From: Candidatus Protochlamydia sp.
GTDB taxonomy: Bacteria; Chlamydiota; Chlamydiia; Chlamydiales; Parachlamydiaceae
Length of the DNA stretch: 64,000 nucleotides
Direction of reading: 5' to 3'
Assembly (NCBI GenBank): GCA_013695355.1
Contig: JACDAQ010000014.1
Span: 94,086-158,085, forward strand
Below the pieces are notes generated by a model. The model was not told the origin of the DNA. It did not search any database and saw only the letters and a list, made by a program, of their open reading frames with translations. Each line of letters opens with the position of its first letter. Within the stretch, counting starts at the first letter, position 1. The position numbers and the translations under genes were made by a program. Below are positions 46,272 to 55,200 of the stretch, in pieces.

Positions 46272-46716
46272 TAAATAAATGGTCGATAATTTGCAAAGTT
46301 TCAACAAAAATATCTACATCGGGGATTAAAGACTCAAGCGCACTTCGATTGAACCATTCAAATGGGAGTTCAGAAGAAGTGGGGGGCTGGTCCGTTGCGA
46401 GCTTGGCGATATAGATCATATCCATATGGTAATGGGCCATTTTATCTTTAAAAGCTGGGATCTCTTCTAAAAGGCATAAATAAGGACGATCAAAGCTTTT
46501 TGCATTCCAACGGGAGATCCATAGGTTTTCCTGAGAAATAATCTCAATATCAAAACCAGTTTCTTCTTTAACTTCTCTTTTTGCAGCTTCTACCGGAGAT
46601 TCATTTGGTTCAACATGACCCCCAGGGGGTAGCCATTTTTGAAATTTAGGATGCTTGATCAATAAAACCTTATCTTCTTTGAGAATATAGACTGTCGCAG
46701 TAAACTCTTTTTTCAT
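46240..46716 (-). CDS. Nudix hydrolase
   Basis: 158 residues. The Nudix box is complete: GGHVEPNESPVEAAKREVKE followed by ETGFD (GX5EX7REUXEEXGU). The N-terminus (FTATVYILKEDKVLLIKHPK) is typical. Family members cleave nucleoside diphosphates linked to other groups; the substrate is unknown. It is divergent from mazG with a 67-bp shared promoter region, which pairs two nucleotide-cleaning enzymes. Confidence 0.85.
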   Translation of the reverse strand: MKKEFTATVYILKEDKVLLIKHPKFQKWLPPGGHVEPNESPVEAAKREVKEETGFDIEIISQENLWISRWNAKSFDRPYLCLLEEIPAFKDKMAHYHMDMIYIAKLATDQPPTSSELPFEWFNRSALESLIPDVDIFVETLQIIDHLFTTFSVIPATI

Positions 46717-46783
46717 GTATACTTCCTTTTTAAAAAATCAATTTTAGCAGAAGTATATTTTATTCCCTAGAAAGGAGTCGAAA

Positions 46784-47413
46784 ATGAAAGAATTTGAAAG
46801 TCTAATTGAAATTATTGACCAGCTTCTTGGACCTGGCGGCTGTCCCTGGGACCAAGAGCAAACGCTTAAATCAACTAGGGGAGCGCTCATTGAAGAGACT
46901 TACGAGGTGATCGAAGCCATCGATTTAAATGAGACGGATAATTTGAAGGAAGAATTGGGAGATCTCTTTTTTAATGTCATTTTTCTTAGCAAGTTGGCAG
47001 AAAAGGAAGGGCATTTTAACCTGCCGCAAGTATTAAGCACAATTTCTGAAAAACTTATTCGGCGCCATCCCCATGTGTTTGGAAAGGCCGAAGTGCAAAA
47101 TACCGATGAGGTGATTCATCAATGGGAAGCCATCAAAAAAGAGGAAAAGCATTCCAGACAAAGCCTTTTGGATGGGATCCCTAAAGATATTCCTTCGCTT
47201 TTTCGGGCAGAGAAAATGTTAAAAAAATTCAAAAAAGCGGCTTATGATTGGCAGCAAGTGTCTGATAATGCAAGCCAGGAAAATCAAGCTGGGGAAGAAT
47301 TATTAGAGCTAATCCAGAAGCAGATCCACCAGGGCATTGAACCTGAATTGGCTTTGCGTAAACTACTCGCCCTGCTTGAACATAATTATAGAAAATGGGA
47401 GATAAAAAGTTGA
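46784..47413 (+). CDS. mazG: Nucleoside triphosphate pyrophosphohydrolase MazG
   Basis: 209 residues, shorter than the 260-residue E. coli form but with the full N-terminal domain: GGCPWDQEQTLKSTRGALIE, then EETYEVIEAID (ExxE), ELGDLFFNVIFLSKLAEKEG (ExxD) and LIRRHPHVFG. MazG removes non-canonical NTPs and affects the ppGpp response. The C-terminal half is truncated relative to the two-domain form. RBS AAGGAG lies before ATG 46784. Confidence 0.93.
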   Translation: MKEFESLIEIIDQLLGPGGCPWDQEQTLKSTRGALIEETYEVIEAIDLNETDNLKEELGDLFFNVIFLSKLAEKEGHFNLPQVLSTISEKLIRRHPHVFGKAEVQNTDEVIHQWEAIKKEEKHSRQSLLDGIPKDIPSLFRAEKMLKKFKKAAYDWQQVSDNASQENQAGEELLELIQKQIHQGIEPELALRKLLALLEHNYRKWEIKS

Positions 47414-47420
47414 CAAATTA

Positions 47421-48515
47421 TTAATTAAAATCGAGTACGGTAAATTTTTCACCTACTATAAAAAGTTTGCCATCGATCCAAGATAAATTATCTATCCATT
47501 CCATAGGAGTGGTTAAAATGATTTCACTAATCATTTCAAATGAATATAAATTAAAACTAAATATGATTGGATAGTTAAAGTTTTTTTTGCTTTTTTTAGC
47601 ATCAACAAGGATCAAGGTGTTTTCAGCCACACACATATGTTGAATTTGAATATTTGTTAATTCGAAATGAGTCATTACCCCACCATTTAGATCTAAAAGT
47701 ATTAATTTATCATTTTGTTGCGTTATCAAAATTAAATTATTAGAAGCAAATATACAGATTCCCGCATAATAAGGTATTTTATGATTATAAAAATCAAATG
47801 GAATTTTATTTATCTTATCTTTATCCCATATATCCGTTATGTAATTGTTGTCTTCATCATTAAAACGAACAAAAAATCCATTGCTATAAATACAATCATC
47901 ATTTGTATGGAGAAAATTTAATTCTTTTTTTTTATTTATATTTTGATCAAAAAAGAATCTATCTTTAATTTTGATATGACCGTCAAAATAAATTTTATCA
48001 TTATTATCCATGAGAATATTTATACTTTTATCGAGATATAAATGCTTGGAGTTATGGTAGTAATCTTCAATACCGCAAACGAAAATGATGCCATTTTTTT
48101 TGTAATAGACACAATTTGAAATATAATAATTTTTGTTATTTAATTTGTTGCTGGTGTTGACAATGATTTCTTTCCATTTTTGGGTTCGAATTTTATTTGT
48201 AAATATTGTGTTAATTTTAATTTCATTATATGCAATTTGAATAAATTTTTTTGAAATTATTTTTTGTGATCTAAAGTTATATAGAGAAGGAAAATGGCGG
48301 TCTAAAATTTCTTTCCATGCCTCAGTGTCCCAACAAATTTTTTGCATTTTTTTGGATGTTAAGCCAAATTCTAAAAAAATATTTTTGAAATTCAAATTTA
48401 CACATATTTTGTGAAAAATATTGATAAAAACATCCTCTGGCAAATGTTCTAGATGATTATAGTTTGTATATTTATTATTTATATGGCATGGGTCTAAGGA
48501 ATTCATACTTCTCAT
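47421..48515 (-). CDS. F-box-like protein with probable beta-propeller, third copy
   Basis: 364 residues, strikingly AT-rich with long runs of N, K and I codons. The F-box-like region at about residues 22-75 reads LEHLPEDVFINIFHKI, then FGLTSKKMQKICWDTEAWKE. After it come short beta-rich units (YYISNCVYYKKNGIIFVCG; KIPYYAGICIFASNNLILIT; MEWIDNLSWIDGKLFIVG), looking like kelch or WD-type blades. Composition departs from the neighbouring mazG and suggests transfer from a low-GC, possibly eukaryotic, source. ATG 48515 or 48506 are both possible. It is convergent with mazG, 7 bp apart. Confidence 0.65.
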   Translation of the reverse strand: MRSMNSLDPCHINNKYTNYNHLEHLPEDVFINIFHKICVNLNFKNIFLEFGLTSKKMQKICWDTEAWKEILDRHFPSLYNFRSQKIISKKFIQIAYNEIKINTIFTNKIRTQKWKEIIVNTSNKLNNKNYYISNCVYYKKNGIIFVCGIEDYYHNSKHLYLDKSINILMDNNDKIYFDGHIKIKDRFFFDQNINKKKELNFLHTNDDCIYSNGFFVRFNDEDNNYITDIWDKDKINKIPFDFYNHKIPYYAGICIFASNNLILITQQNDKLILLDLNGGVMTHFELTNIQIQHMCVAENTLILVDAKKSKKNFNYPIIFSFNLYSFEMISEIILTTPMEWIDNLSWIDGKLFIVGEKFTVLDFN

Positions 48516-48775
48516 TTTATTGGTGAAATGATTGAAAGAATAAAGCTATTTAAATTCTATAGCTTAGAGGAGGGTTTCGATGTAAATATGCATTGTGATC
48601 CTATTATTTTCAACAATAATCCTATCAATTAACAATAAATCTTAAATATTATGGAATTAAAACATTAAGAATAATTTTTTTAGAATATTCTAAGTGGGAA
48701 TAAAAAACAAATTATTGCATTTATAATTTGCTATTGCTATACTAGAATCATTCAACTAAACAATTTTGAGGTGTA

Positions 48776-49402
48776 ATGAATAATTTTAAAATAGATCCCA
48801 ATCTAAAACAAACAATTGACAATTTTGCTTGGAATCAGGAATTCGAAAAAAAACCTCTCCCTATTGATGAAAAAGATTTTGAGAAAGTTATTGTTGAAAT
48901 TTCCAATAAAATTTTAGGGGCTGCCAATATAAGACCGATGTTGGAAATGACCGCTGGGCAACAATTTTCTTTAGCTGAAGTATGCTATTTAGTGGTCCAA
49001 AGCCAGGAACAAAAGTTGAATAACCCCACAATTTTAAAAAATGTTGAGCAAGTAACGCCAGAAGCTAGAAGCATATTAAAAAATACCTTTACCAGATTAT
49101 CCAATGATTTTATTCAAGTTCAATCGTCAGACTTAAAGGCCATCACTCTTTTATTTGGAATTAATCGAATTACTGAGTTAGCTAAAAATAGCGTTACTTT
49201 TAGAAAAGAGCTTGATCCAATTCAAGAAATGAAACTTGCCCTCACTCATCTTGAAGGGATTAGAAGCAAATATAACATGGATAACTTATCCGAAGTTGAA
49301 CGAGAGTTCCTTTTGAAAATAGATGCTCAAATTGAAGAAAAGAAGGAACTTTTAGAAGCTCTTACACTCTCGCTAGAAATATCAACCCTAGGGGTGTCCT
49401 AA
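48776..49402 (+). CDS. Uncharacterised 208-residue alpha-helical protein
   Basis: GAGG precedes the ATG by four bases. The protein is soluble, with no signal or membrane segment, and appears all-helical (EVCYLVVQSQEQKLNN; AITLLFGINRITELAKNSVT; IEEKKELLEALTLSLEI). Family not recognised. It sits between the AT-rich F-box gene and the SRP RNA gene, preceded by a 260-bp AT-rich region without genes. An effector or a structural role would be guesswork. Confidence 0.5.
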   Translation: MNNFKIDPNLKQTIDNFAWNQEFEKKPLPIDEKDFEKVIVEISNKILGAANIRPMLEMTAGQQFSLAEVCYLVVQSQEQKLNNPTILKNVEQVTPEARSILKNTFTRLSNDFIQVQSSDLKAITLLFGINRITELAKNSVTFRKELDPIQEMKLALTHLEGIRSKYNMDNLSEVEREFLLKIDAQIEEKKELLEALTLSLEISTLGVS

Positions 49403-49470
49403 ATTTTGATTGTTAAAAAAGGCAATCCAGCATAAAATCATTCTTCAGAACAAGTACAGGTTCAAGCTTT

Positions 49471-49568
49471 AACCGGGGACCTCATGGAATAATACAGTTC
49501 GAACTAGGTCAGGACAGGAATGTAGCAGCCTTAAGGACGATGATTATGCCTTGAGATAATCTCCGGTT
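49471..49568 (+). ncRNA. ffs: Signal recognition particle RNA (4.5S type)
   Basis: AACCGGGGA at the 5' end pairs with TCTCCGGTT at the 3' end. The apical part carries the conserved SRP domain IV: AGGTCAGGACAGGAATG and TAGCAGCCTTAAGG. A run of T follows the closing stem and would act as terminator. About 98 nt, a normal length for the small bacterial SRP RNA that binds Ffh. Confidence 0.85.
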
Positions 49569-49612
49569 TTTTATTTCTATCAATCAACAATAAATTTTAT
49601 TAAAGGAATATT

Positions 49613-50017
49613 ATGACCGATACAGCTGCAATGCCAAAAGTTGGCGAAATTTGCTGGAACGAACTAGCAACAGGCGATGTTCAAGGCGCAAAGGAATTTT
49701 ATGGAAAAGTTTTTGGATGGGAATTTCAAGACCATGAAATGGGTGATATGACCTATACCATGATCAAAGTTCCGGGTAAAGAGTGCGGCGGCGGCGGTAT
49801 ATGGGCTATTCCTAAGGAACAACAAGAGCATATTCCTCCTCATTGGATGAGCTATATTCTCGTTGAAAATTTAGAAGAGTCTGTAAATAAAGCAATCGAA
49901 AATGGCGCTAATGTGATCAAGCCTGCGATGAATGTTGGGGATTACGGCCGTATGGCAATCTTCGCAGATCCAACTGGCGCGCATATTGCAATCTGGCAAA
50001 ACCTGAAAAGCTGCTAA
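49613..50017 (+). CDS. VOC-family (glyoxalase-like) protein
   Basis: 134 residues. GEICWNELATGDVQGAKEFY followed by GKVFGWEF is the usual first beta-alpha-beta unit, and FADPTGAHIAIWQ closes the second. Such proteins include dioxygenases and glyoxalase-like enzymes; the metal-site residues are only partly preserved, so no substrate is proposed. AAAGGA lies before the ATG. It directly follows the SRP RNA terminator. Confidence 0.8.
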   Translation: MTDTAAMPKVGEICWNELATGDVQGAKEFYGKVFGWEFQDHEMGDMTYTMIKVPGKECGGGGIWAIPKEQQEHIPPHWMSYILVENLEESVNKAIENGANVIKPAMNVGDYGRMAIFADPTGAHIAIWQNLKSC

Positions 50018-50032
50018 CCTGCCAATGTGGTA

Positions 50033-50063
50033 AGAACCTGTTCAAAATGTATGATCAGGTTCT
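50033..50063. repeat. AGAACCTG inverted repeat downstream of the VOC gene
   Basis: AGAACCTG and CAGGTTCT enclose 15 bases (starting TTCAAAAT). It is the same core as the hairpin at 19684-19728. Single arms occur at 34511-34520, 54341-54353 and 56343-56355, in each case in a 3' intergenic space. Confidence 0.65.
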
Positions 50064-50134
50064 AAAAGGTGATTCCGAAATCCCCAATTTAGGCAATATG
50101 TCCAAATTAGGTTTATCGGAATTATCACTTTTTT

Positions 50135-50971
50135 CTACGCCATACTAGGGGAATTATCAATTTCCTGGCTTTCTCTTCTCAAGTTCAAAATGAATGCTTT
50201 AATCTCTTGCGGTAGGCGAGGCAATGTGTGTTCATCTGCGGCTGCATTCACACCAAAAATGAATTGATTGCAGGCGTTCTTTTCTAACTGAATGCCAAGT
50301 TTTTGAAATTTTTGGATACGTGAATTTAATTCAATTTTATCTTTTTTGGAAAGTCCGATTCCTAATGACCATCCAGACTGGGCGTCGCCTTTCAGGTCAA
50401 AAATTTCTTTTTTTTCTAAAAATGTCATTTTTTGCCAAATTAATTCACATATCTCATTGTTTGCTTTACAAAGGGCCATTTGAAAGATGTTTTTGTAACC
50501 GCGCTCAATTGGTTTAGAAAGAGCTAAGCCAGTTTTTTCAATCAGTGCATTAACTAAGTGAGGCCGTTTAATGATCCATTCAGCAGCGTCAAAAGGTACT
50601 TGCTCACTTTCTATAAATTTTGTAATAGCTAAATTATCAATGGCCCGCTCTGTAAGCCCATTATCTAATTTTGCTAAACCAAATACCACAGATCCCAATG
50701 AAATCATAAAAATAGCATAAATACTTAATGCAACCAACCCTCCGGGTAAGACGGAAACCGCGGCTGCCAAAGTCGTACCGGCCCAAACATCAGCTGCCAA
50801 TAAAGCTAAAACAGTCGTAGCTAAAGCGGTAATCGCGCTCATTGCCACAATTGGCTTCATTCTAGAATCTTGAATACTTCTACTGGCTTCGCAAATGTCA
50901 CCTTGGATGGCAGGTGAAATAAAAGGAATGGCATTTATTACATCATTGAAGCAACTTCTTAAACTATTCAT
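50135..50971 (-). CDS. Inc-like bilobed hydrophobic protein
   Basis: 278 residues. Two long hydrophobic segments lie close together near residues 38-62 (PIVAMSAITALATTVLALLA) and 68-100 (VSVLPGGLVALSIYAIFMIS), separated by a few residues, followed by a soluble tail of about 175 residues. The tail has ankyrin-like phrasing (NIFQMALCKANNEICELIWQ) but no clear repeat. The layout is that of an inclusion-membrane protein. Secretion by the type III system is inferred from layout only. Confidence 0.55.
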   Translation of the reverse strand: MNSLRSCFNDVINAIPFISPAIQGDICEASRSIQDSRMKPIVAMSAITALATTVLALLAADVWAGTTLAAAVSVLPGGLVALSIYAIFMISLGSVVFGLAKLDNGLTERAIDNLAITKFIESEQVPFDAAEWIIKRPHLVNALIEKTGLALSKPIERGYKNIFQMALCKANNEICELIWQKMTFLEKKEIFDLKGDAQSGWSLGIGLSKKDKIELNSRIQKFQKLGIQLEKNACNQFIFGVNAAADEHTLPRLPQEIKAFILNLRRESQEIDNSPSMA

Positions 50972-51064
50972 TTTATCCTTGTTTATTTATAATATAAAAA
51001 TTATTATATAGTAAATAAAGATTTATGTCTATGATAATAAATTACATTAACTTTGCTGTTTATA

Positions 51065-52051
51065 TCATTCCCAAACCTCCCTCTTCCTTAGTTTTTCTAA
51101 AGGTATTTCATTTTGATTGATCCTCTCAAGCGGCCGTCTCCTCGCTAAGAATATGTAATGGCTAATTCCATTCTGGCCCCATATAAATTCTGAAACATTT
51201 TCCAACCAGAGTAATAGTTGATGGTTCCCTTTCAACAAATTAAGTGGGAACCTGCTTAATATTTCAAGCAACAGCCATATCCACCCAAAACAAAAGGTTG
51301 TCTGGAGCCAAAACCACCAGTTGCGCGTTCCCTTCAGATGAGCCAGAGATTCATTTCTGTAAAAAGGGTCTTTAGACCCTTTGACGTATTTCTGAGGAAT
51401 TTCCAGGAAGTCTTTCATGTATATATGGAGAGCATGATAGCTTGCCGAGCTGTCTATTATATCGAATTCTGTTTGAGCCAGTTCTCTCAATCGTTGCATT
51501 CCTCCAAGGCTCCTAATATCAATTGGGGAGGAGCAGAGGACCAAACCATCGGGCTTGGCCAAACGAGCTAATTCAGCAAAAAATAGGCGATAATCCTGAG
51601 AACTGACTTCAGCGATCACTTCCATGCACACGACCACATCATAAGCATGATCTGAAAGATTGGTAGAGGGCATGCCTGCCTGCCTGGCCTTAATATCTTT
51701 CATATCTTCTTTACGCAGTATTTTTAAGGCATTTTCTGCAATATCGATTGCTTCAATTTCTCCCCCCATATCCCGCATCAGGCGAGTAAAAACTCCTATC
51801 CCGCATCCAATGTCAATAATCTGCTGATTTTTAATTTCTTTGTTCTTAGTTAATAAAGTCATCGATCGATTCAAACGTTCCTTTTGCATGCAATTGCGCA
51901 AAGGGTTAAATTGTTCTGGATTGAGAAGCCAAAGTCTTTCGAATTTTGCTTCCTTTTCTTTTTGCCGGAATAAACTTGAGCTTTCTTTGTTTGTGAGGGG
52001 GTGCTGCATAGGGGTAGAATTCAATTCCACAATCTTTAGCTTGTTTTTCAT
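51065..52051 (-). CDS. UbiG-like class I SAM methyltransferase with C-terminal membrane segment
   Basis: 328 residues. The SAM-binding region is IIDIGCGIGVFTRLMRDMGG, then EIEAIDIAENALKIL and YDVVVCMEVIAEVSSQDY (motifs I, post-I and II). Residues about 245-285 contain a hydrophobic stretch (FWLQTTFCFGWIWLLLEILS) absent from UbiG itself. The UbiG resemblance is in the core only; a lipid or quinone substrate would fit the membrane segment. The gene is divergent from the CPBP protease at 52153. Confidence 0.75.
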   Translation of the reverse strand: MKNKLKIVELNSTPMQHPLTNKESSSLFRQKEKEAKFERLWLLNPEQFNPLRNCMQKERLNRSMTLLTKNKEIKNQQIIDIGCGIGVFTRLMRDMGGEIEAIDIAENALKILRKEDMKDIKARQAGMPSTNLSDHAYDVVVCMEVIAEVSSQDYRLFFAELARLAKPDGLVLCSSPIDIRSLGGMQRLRELAQTEFDIIDSSASYHALHIYMKDFLEIPQKYVKGSKDPFYRNESLAHLKGTRNWWFWLQTTFCFGWIWLLLEILSRFPLNLLKGNHQLLLWLENVSEFIWGQNGISHYIFLARRRPLERINQNEIPLEKLRKREVWE

Positions 52052-52152
52052 AAATTTCCCTGATTAAAAATAATCAGAGTAATTTTTTTTTTAATTGAAG
52101 TCTATTGGTGTTTATACACGTAAGAACAAGTTCTAAAAAAGGGCTGCCACAT

Positions 52153-53016
52153 ATGGAAGAAATACATCAGCATTTATATTTGTTGTTATTAGGAATGCTC
52201 TGGGGGCTGCCTGTACTATACTCTGCCTGGAAAAAAGGCTTTTTTGAAACTCTACCAATTTCTTTTCTGCCTAAAATTCGGGGAAAAGATGTCCTCAAAG
52301 GATTTATAGTATTTGTTTTAGCGGAAGTTGTTATTATACCTGCATTAGCTGTAGTGACTGTCTATGCTGCAACTGGCAAACTACTTGTGTATAATGCTTT
52401 GGATATCCAAGAAAAAGGTTGGCTAAATGCGTTTATAATTCTTGGGGGGTTCATTGCCCTGCTCAGAGTTTATTTTGATCTACCTCCCGAGACCAGAAGA
52501 TCACTCTGGAAGCAAACAAGTCTGCCTGGCAAAGATCAAGTTTTGTTTGGGATTCGTTCATGGTTTGTCATTTATCCGCTCATCCTTGTTTTTAGTCAGA
52601 GTGTTGGCCTTGCCGTTTTGATGATTTTTGAAAAGCCCGCACTAGATCAAGTAGCGGTCAAGCATATAAAAAATGTGATGGCCTACCCCACTCTTATGGG
52701 GATGACTATGTTAGAAGTCATTATTATAGTCCCTTTGATGGAAGAGTTTCTCTTTAGGGGATTATTGCAAAATTGGCTTAAAAGAAAATTGAATCATGCA
52801 GCGGGAGCTGTACTTTTGACCTCGCTTCTATTTGCTCTCTTTCATTTTTCAAGTTCTCAAGGGGTCACAAATATTGAATTGCTTTCCACATTGTTTGTGC
52901 TATCCTGTTTTTTAGGTTACATTTATGAAAAGCGTCGGTCATTGTGGGCTTCGGTGGCCTTGCATGGTTTTTTTAATTTGATCAGTATTATTACTATTTT
53001 TTTGGTAGAAGGATGA
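52153..53016 (+). CDS. CPBP (CAAX-protease-like) intramembrane metalloprotease
   Basis: 287 residues from ATG 52153; a TTG-initiated form from 52105 is less likely. About seven hydrophobic segments. Three conserved motifs of the family are present: EEFLFRGLLQNWL, LLFALFHFSS and SVALHGFFNL, which supply the glutamates and histidines of the metal site. Bacterial members are linked to peptide processing and self-immunity. Its last codons overlap the ATG of the serpin gene by 4 bp, so the two are translationally coupled. Confidence 0.85.
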   Translation: MEEIHQHLYLLLLGMLWGLPVLYSAWKKGFFETLPISFLPKIRGKDVLKGFIVFVLAEVVIIPALAVVTVYAATGKLLVYNALDIQEKGWLNAFIILGGFIALLRVYFDLPPETRRSLWKQTSLPGKDQVLFGIRSWFVIYPLILVFSQSVGLAVLMIFEKPALDQVAVKHIKNVMAYPTLMGMTMLEVIIIVPLMEEFLFRGLLQNWLKRKLNHAAGAVLLTSLLFALFHFSSSQGVTNIELLSTLFVLSCFLGYIYEKRRSLWASVALHGFFNLISIITIFLVEG

Positions 53017-54248
53017 AGATTAAAACAAGTTTAATTATAAGTGCTTTTTTTTTATGTAGCTTGGTGATAAAGATATCGGCAATAGAGGAAGGGCGCCAGG
53101 ATTTTTTTAAGGACCAGCATTTCAATATGGTCATTCAGGGAAATAACCAATTTGGATTTAATTTATTAAAAAAATTAAATGGGCGGCAAGGGAATTTATA
53201 CTTTTCTTCTTATAGCATCGCTTCGGGATTGGCTAGACTTTATATAGCTGCCAGGAATGAGACAGCTAATGAGATGCAAAGGGTTTTAAAATATACGCCT
53301 GCTTTTTCTCCTCTGATCGGTACTCTTGATAACTTCTTTCTTACCGCTTTGCCTCTAAAAAATAGCACCCGCCTTTTTTTGGCCTCTGGAGTATGGTTGC
53401 AAGAAGGTGTTCCAGTAATACCAGCCTATCAGTTTGGTTTAGAACGGGATTTTAATTCAAAAGCAGAAACAATCGATTTTAAAAAAGGATTTATTAATTC
53501 TATAAGGACTATCAATCAGGCAGTGGCCAAACAGACTGAAAATCAGATCAGTCAAATATTAACCACTCAGGATATTACAGACCAGACACAATTGATAATA
53601 ACCACTGCATTTGCTGTGAAAGGGGGGTGGCTCTACCCATTTGATCGAAAAGACACTCAAAAGACAGCTTTTCATTTAAATGAAAAACAAACCCGCCAGG
53701 TTGAAATGATGTACGGAACTCTTGAATGCCCTTGTTTCAGAAGCGAAAATCTTAATCTGATTGAAATTCCGCTTAAACCGCCTGAAGGTAGTCAAATACG
53801 CCTATCGCTATTTATTCTTTTACCAAAAGAAAAGATGGGGTGGAAAACAATTTCTAGTGAGTTGTCAATAGAAAATTGGGATAAATGGGAATCTGGTTTA
53901 AAATCCCAACTTGTCTATTTAGGTTTGCCCCGTTTTAGATTAGAGGATCGGTTGAATTTGAATATAATTTTACAATCGCTCGGCATGAAGCAGGCATTTG
54001 ATCAAAATGCAGATTTTACTGGTATGAGCGAAGCAAAAGGATTGAAATTAAGCAACGTTGCACATAAAACCCTTTTGAAGATTGATGAAAAAGGAATCGA
54101 ATCGACTAGAATAAATCAAACGGGTCCTGCGCAGAATCTTGATAATACTGAAGCCATAAAGTTTTTGATCGATCATCCTTTTTACATTTTTTTAGTTGAC
54201 CGTGCTTCAGGCTCTATTCTCAGTATAGGGCGTGTGCTCCAACCCTGA
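53013..54248 (+). CDS. Secreted serpin-family protein
   Basis: 411 residues with a signal peptide (TSLIISAFFLCSLVIKISA). Serpin landmarks: GNLYFSSYSIASGLARLYIA, TAFAVKGGWLYPFD, LSNVAHKTLLKIDEKGIEST and the C-terminal DHPFYIFLVDRASGSILSIG. Length and order fit a complete serpin fold. The reactive-centre hinge is atypical: the Thr normally at P14 is Ile, and P12-P9 read S, T, R, I instead of small residues, so loop insertion and inhibition may be weak or absent. Export suggests action in the periplasm or host. It is coupled to the CPBP protease gene. Confidence 0.88.
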   Translation: MKIKTSLIISAFFLCSLVIKISAIEEGRQDFFKDQHFNMVIQGNNQFGFNLLKKLNGRQGNLYFSSYSIASGLARLYIAARNETANEMQRVLKYTPAFSPLIGTLDNFFLTALPLKNSTRLFLASGVWLQEGVPVIPAYQFGLERDFNSKAETIDFKKGFINSIRTINQAVAKQTENQISQILTTQDITDQTQLIITTAFAVKGGWLYPFDRKDTQKTAFHLNEKQTRQVEMMYGTLECPCFRSENLNLIEIPLKPPEGSQIRLSLFILLPKEKMGWKTISSELSIENWDKWESGLKSQLVYLGLPRFRLEDRLNLNIILQSLGMKQAFDQNADFTGMSEAKGLKLSNVAHKTLLKIDEKGIESTRINQTGPAQNLDNTEAIKFLIDHPFYIFLVDRASGSILSIGRVLQP

Positions 54249-54413
54249 ATTAATAAATTCCCGCTTGGGTTAATAGGTCATTTCTTGTAATATTGAGAAA
54301 AGTAAGTAACTTTGGTCATTTAGGATCCTGATCATAGATATTGAACAGGTTCTAAGACATTCAGTTTGGATGAATCTTTTGGAAACAAGATTTTTTAGGT
54401 TTACCCTTATATT

Positions 54414-55187
54414 ATGGCATTTCCAGTAATGCTCTATAAAATTTCAGCATATGGCATCTCCGATGTCGGCCTTGTCAGGCACAATAATGAAGACTTTTGG
54501 ATGCAGCTAAAAGAGGATCTTTTTTTCGCTTTGGCTGATGGCATGGGCGGCCATCTAGCTGGAGAGGTAGCCTCCAAAAAAGCTGTTGAATCCCTTTGTG
54601 CCCTTTTCAAAGAAAAGTTCTCGTTATCAGATCAAACTTTACAAAAGTCCAAGGCGTTGATTTACGAATCGATCGAAGAGATCAATCGTGCAGTTTATCG
54701 GATGGGTAGGGAAAATGAACAATTAAGGGGGATGGGGACGACGCTTTGCTGCGTTTTTCTACATTCAGAGGGAGTTATAGTTGGGCATGTAGGAGATAGC
54801 CGAGTCTACCGCTTGCGCGATGCCCAATTAAAGCAACTTACCCAAGATCATTCTTTATTAAGAGAATTAATTGAATTAGGCCAGCTAAATGAAGCCCAGG
54901 CCAAGGAATTTGCTTATAAAAATATCATTACTAAAGCCATAGGGACTGAACCCTCGGTCGAACCTACGGTCATAGTTAGCGATATTAAGGCCAAAGATAT
55001 GATATTAATGTGTACAGACGGTTTGACTGATCTTTTGAGCCATCAGGAGATTCAGAAAATAATTGCTGAAACACCAGTAAATGAAGTCCCTAAAAAATTA
55101 GTCAAAGCAGCCAAGCAAAAAGGCGGCTACGATAACATCACTGTTGTGGTGATAGATATTCACGATATACTTCCACAGGCAGAATAA
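54414..55187 (+). CDS. PP2C-family protein serine/threonine phosphatase
   Basis: 257 residues. All main PP2C motifs are present: DVGLVRHNNEDFW, ALADGMGGHLAGEVAS (metal aspartate), GMGTTLCCVFLHSEGV, VGHVGDSRVYRLR, LTQDHSLLRELIELGQL, LMCTDGLTDLL and GGYDNITVVVIDI. Such bacterial phosphatases reverse Hanks-type kinase phosphorylation. No kinase is in the window. The 13-bp gap to the cysteine desulfurase suggests an operon. Confidence 0.93.
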   Translation: MAFPVMLYKISAYGISDVGLVRHNNEDFWMQLKEDLFFALADGMGGHLAGEVASKKAVESLCALFKEKFSLSDQTLQKSKALIYESIEEINRAVYRMGRENEQLRGMGTTLCCVFLHSEGVIVGHVGDSRVYRLRDAQLKQLTQDHSLLRELIELGQLNEAQAKEFAYKNIITKAIGTEPSVEPTVIVSDIKAKDMILMCTDGLTDLLSHQEIQKIIAETPVNEVPKKLVKAAKQKGGYDNITVVVIDIHDILPQAE

Positions 55188-55200
55188 CGCTCAAGCGCAT

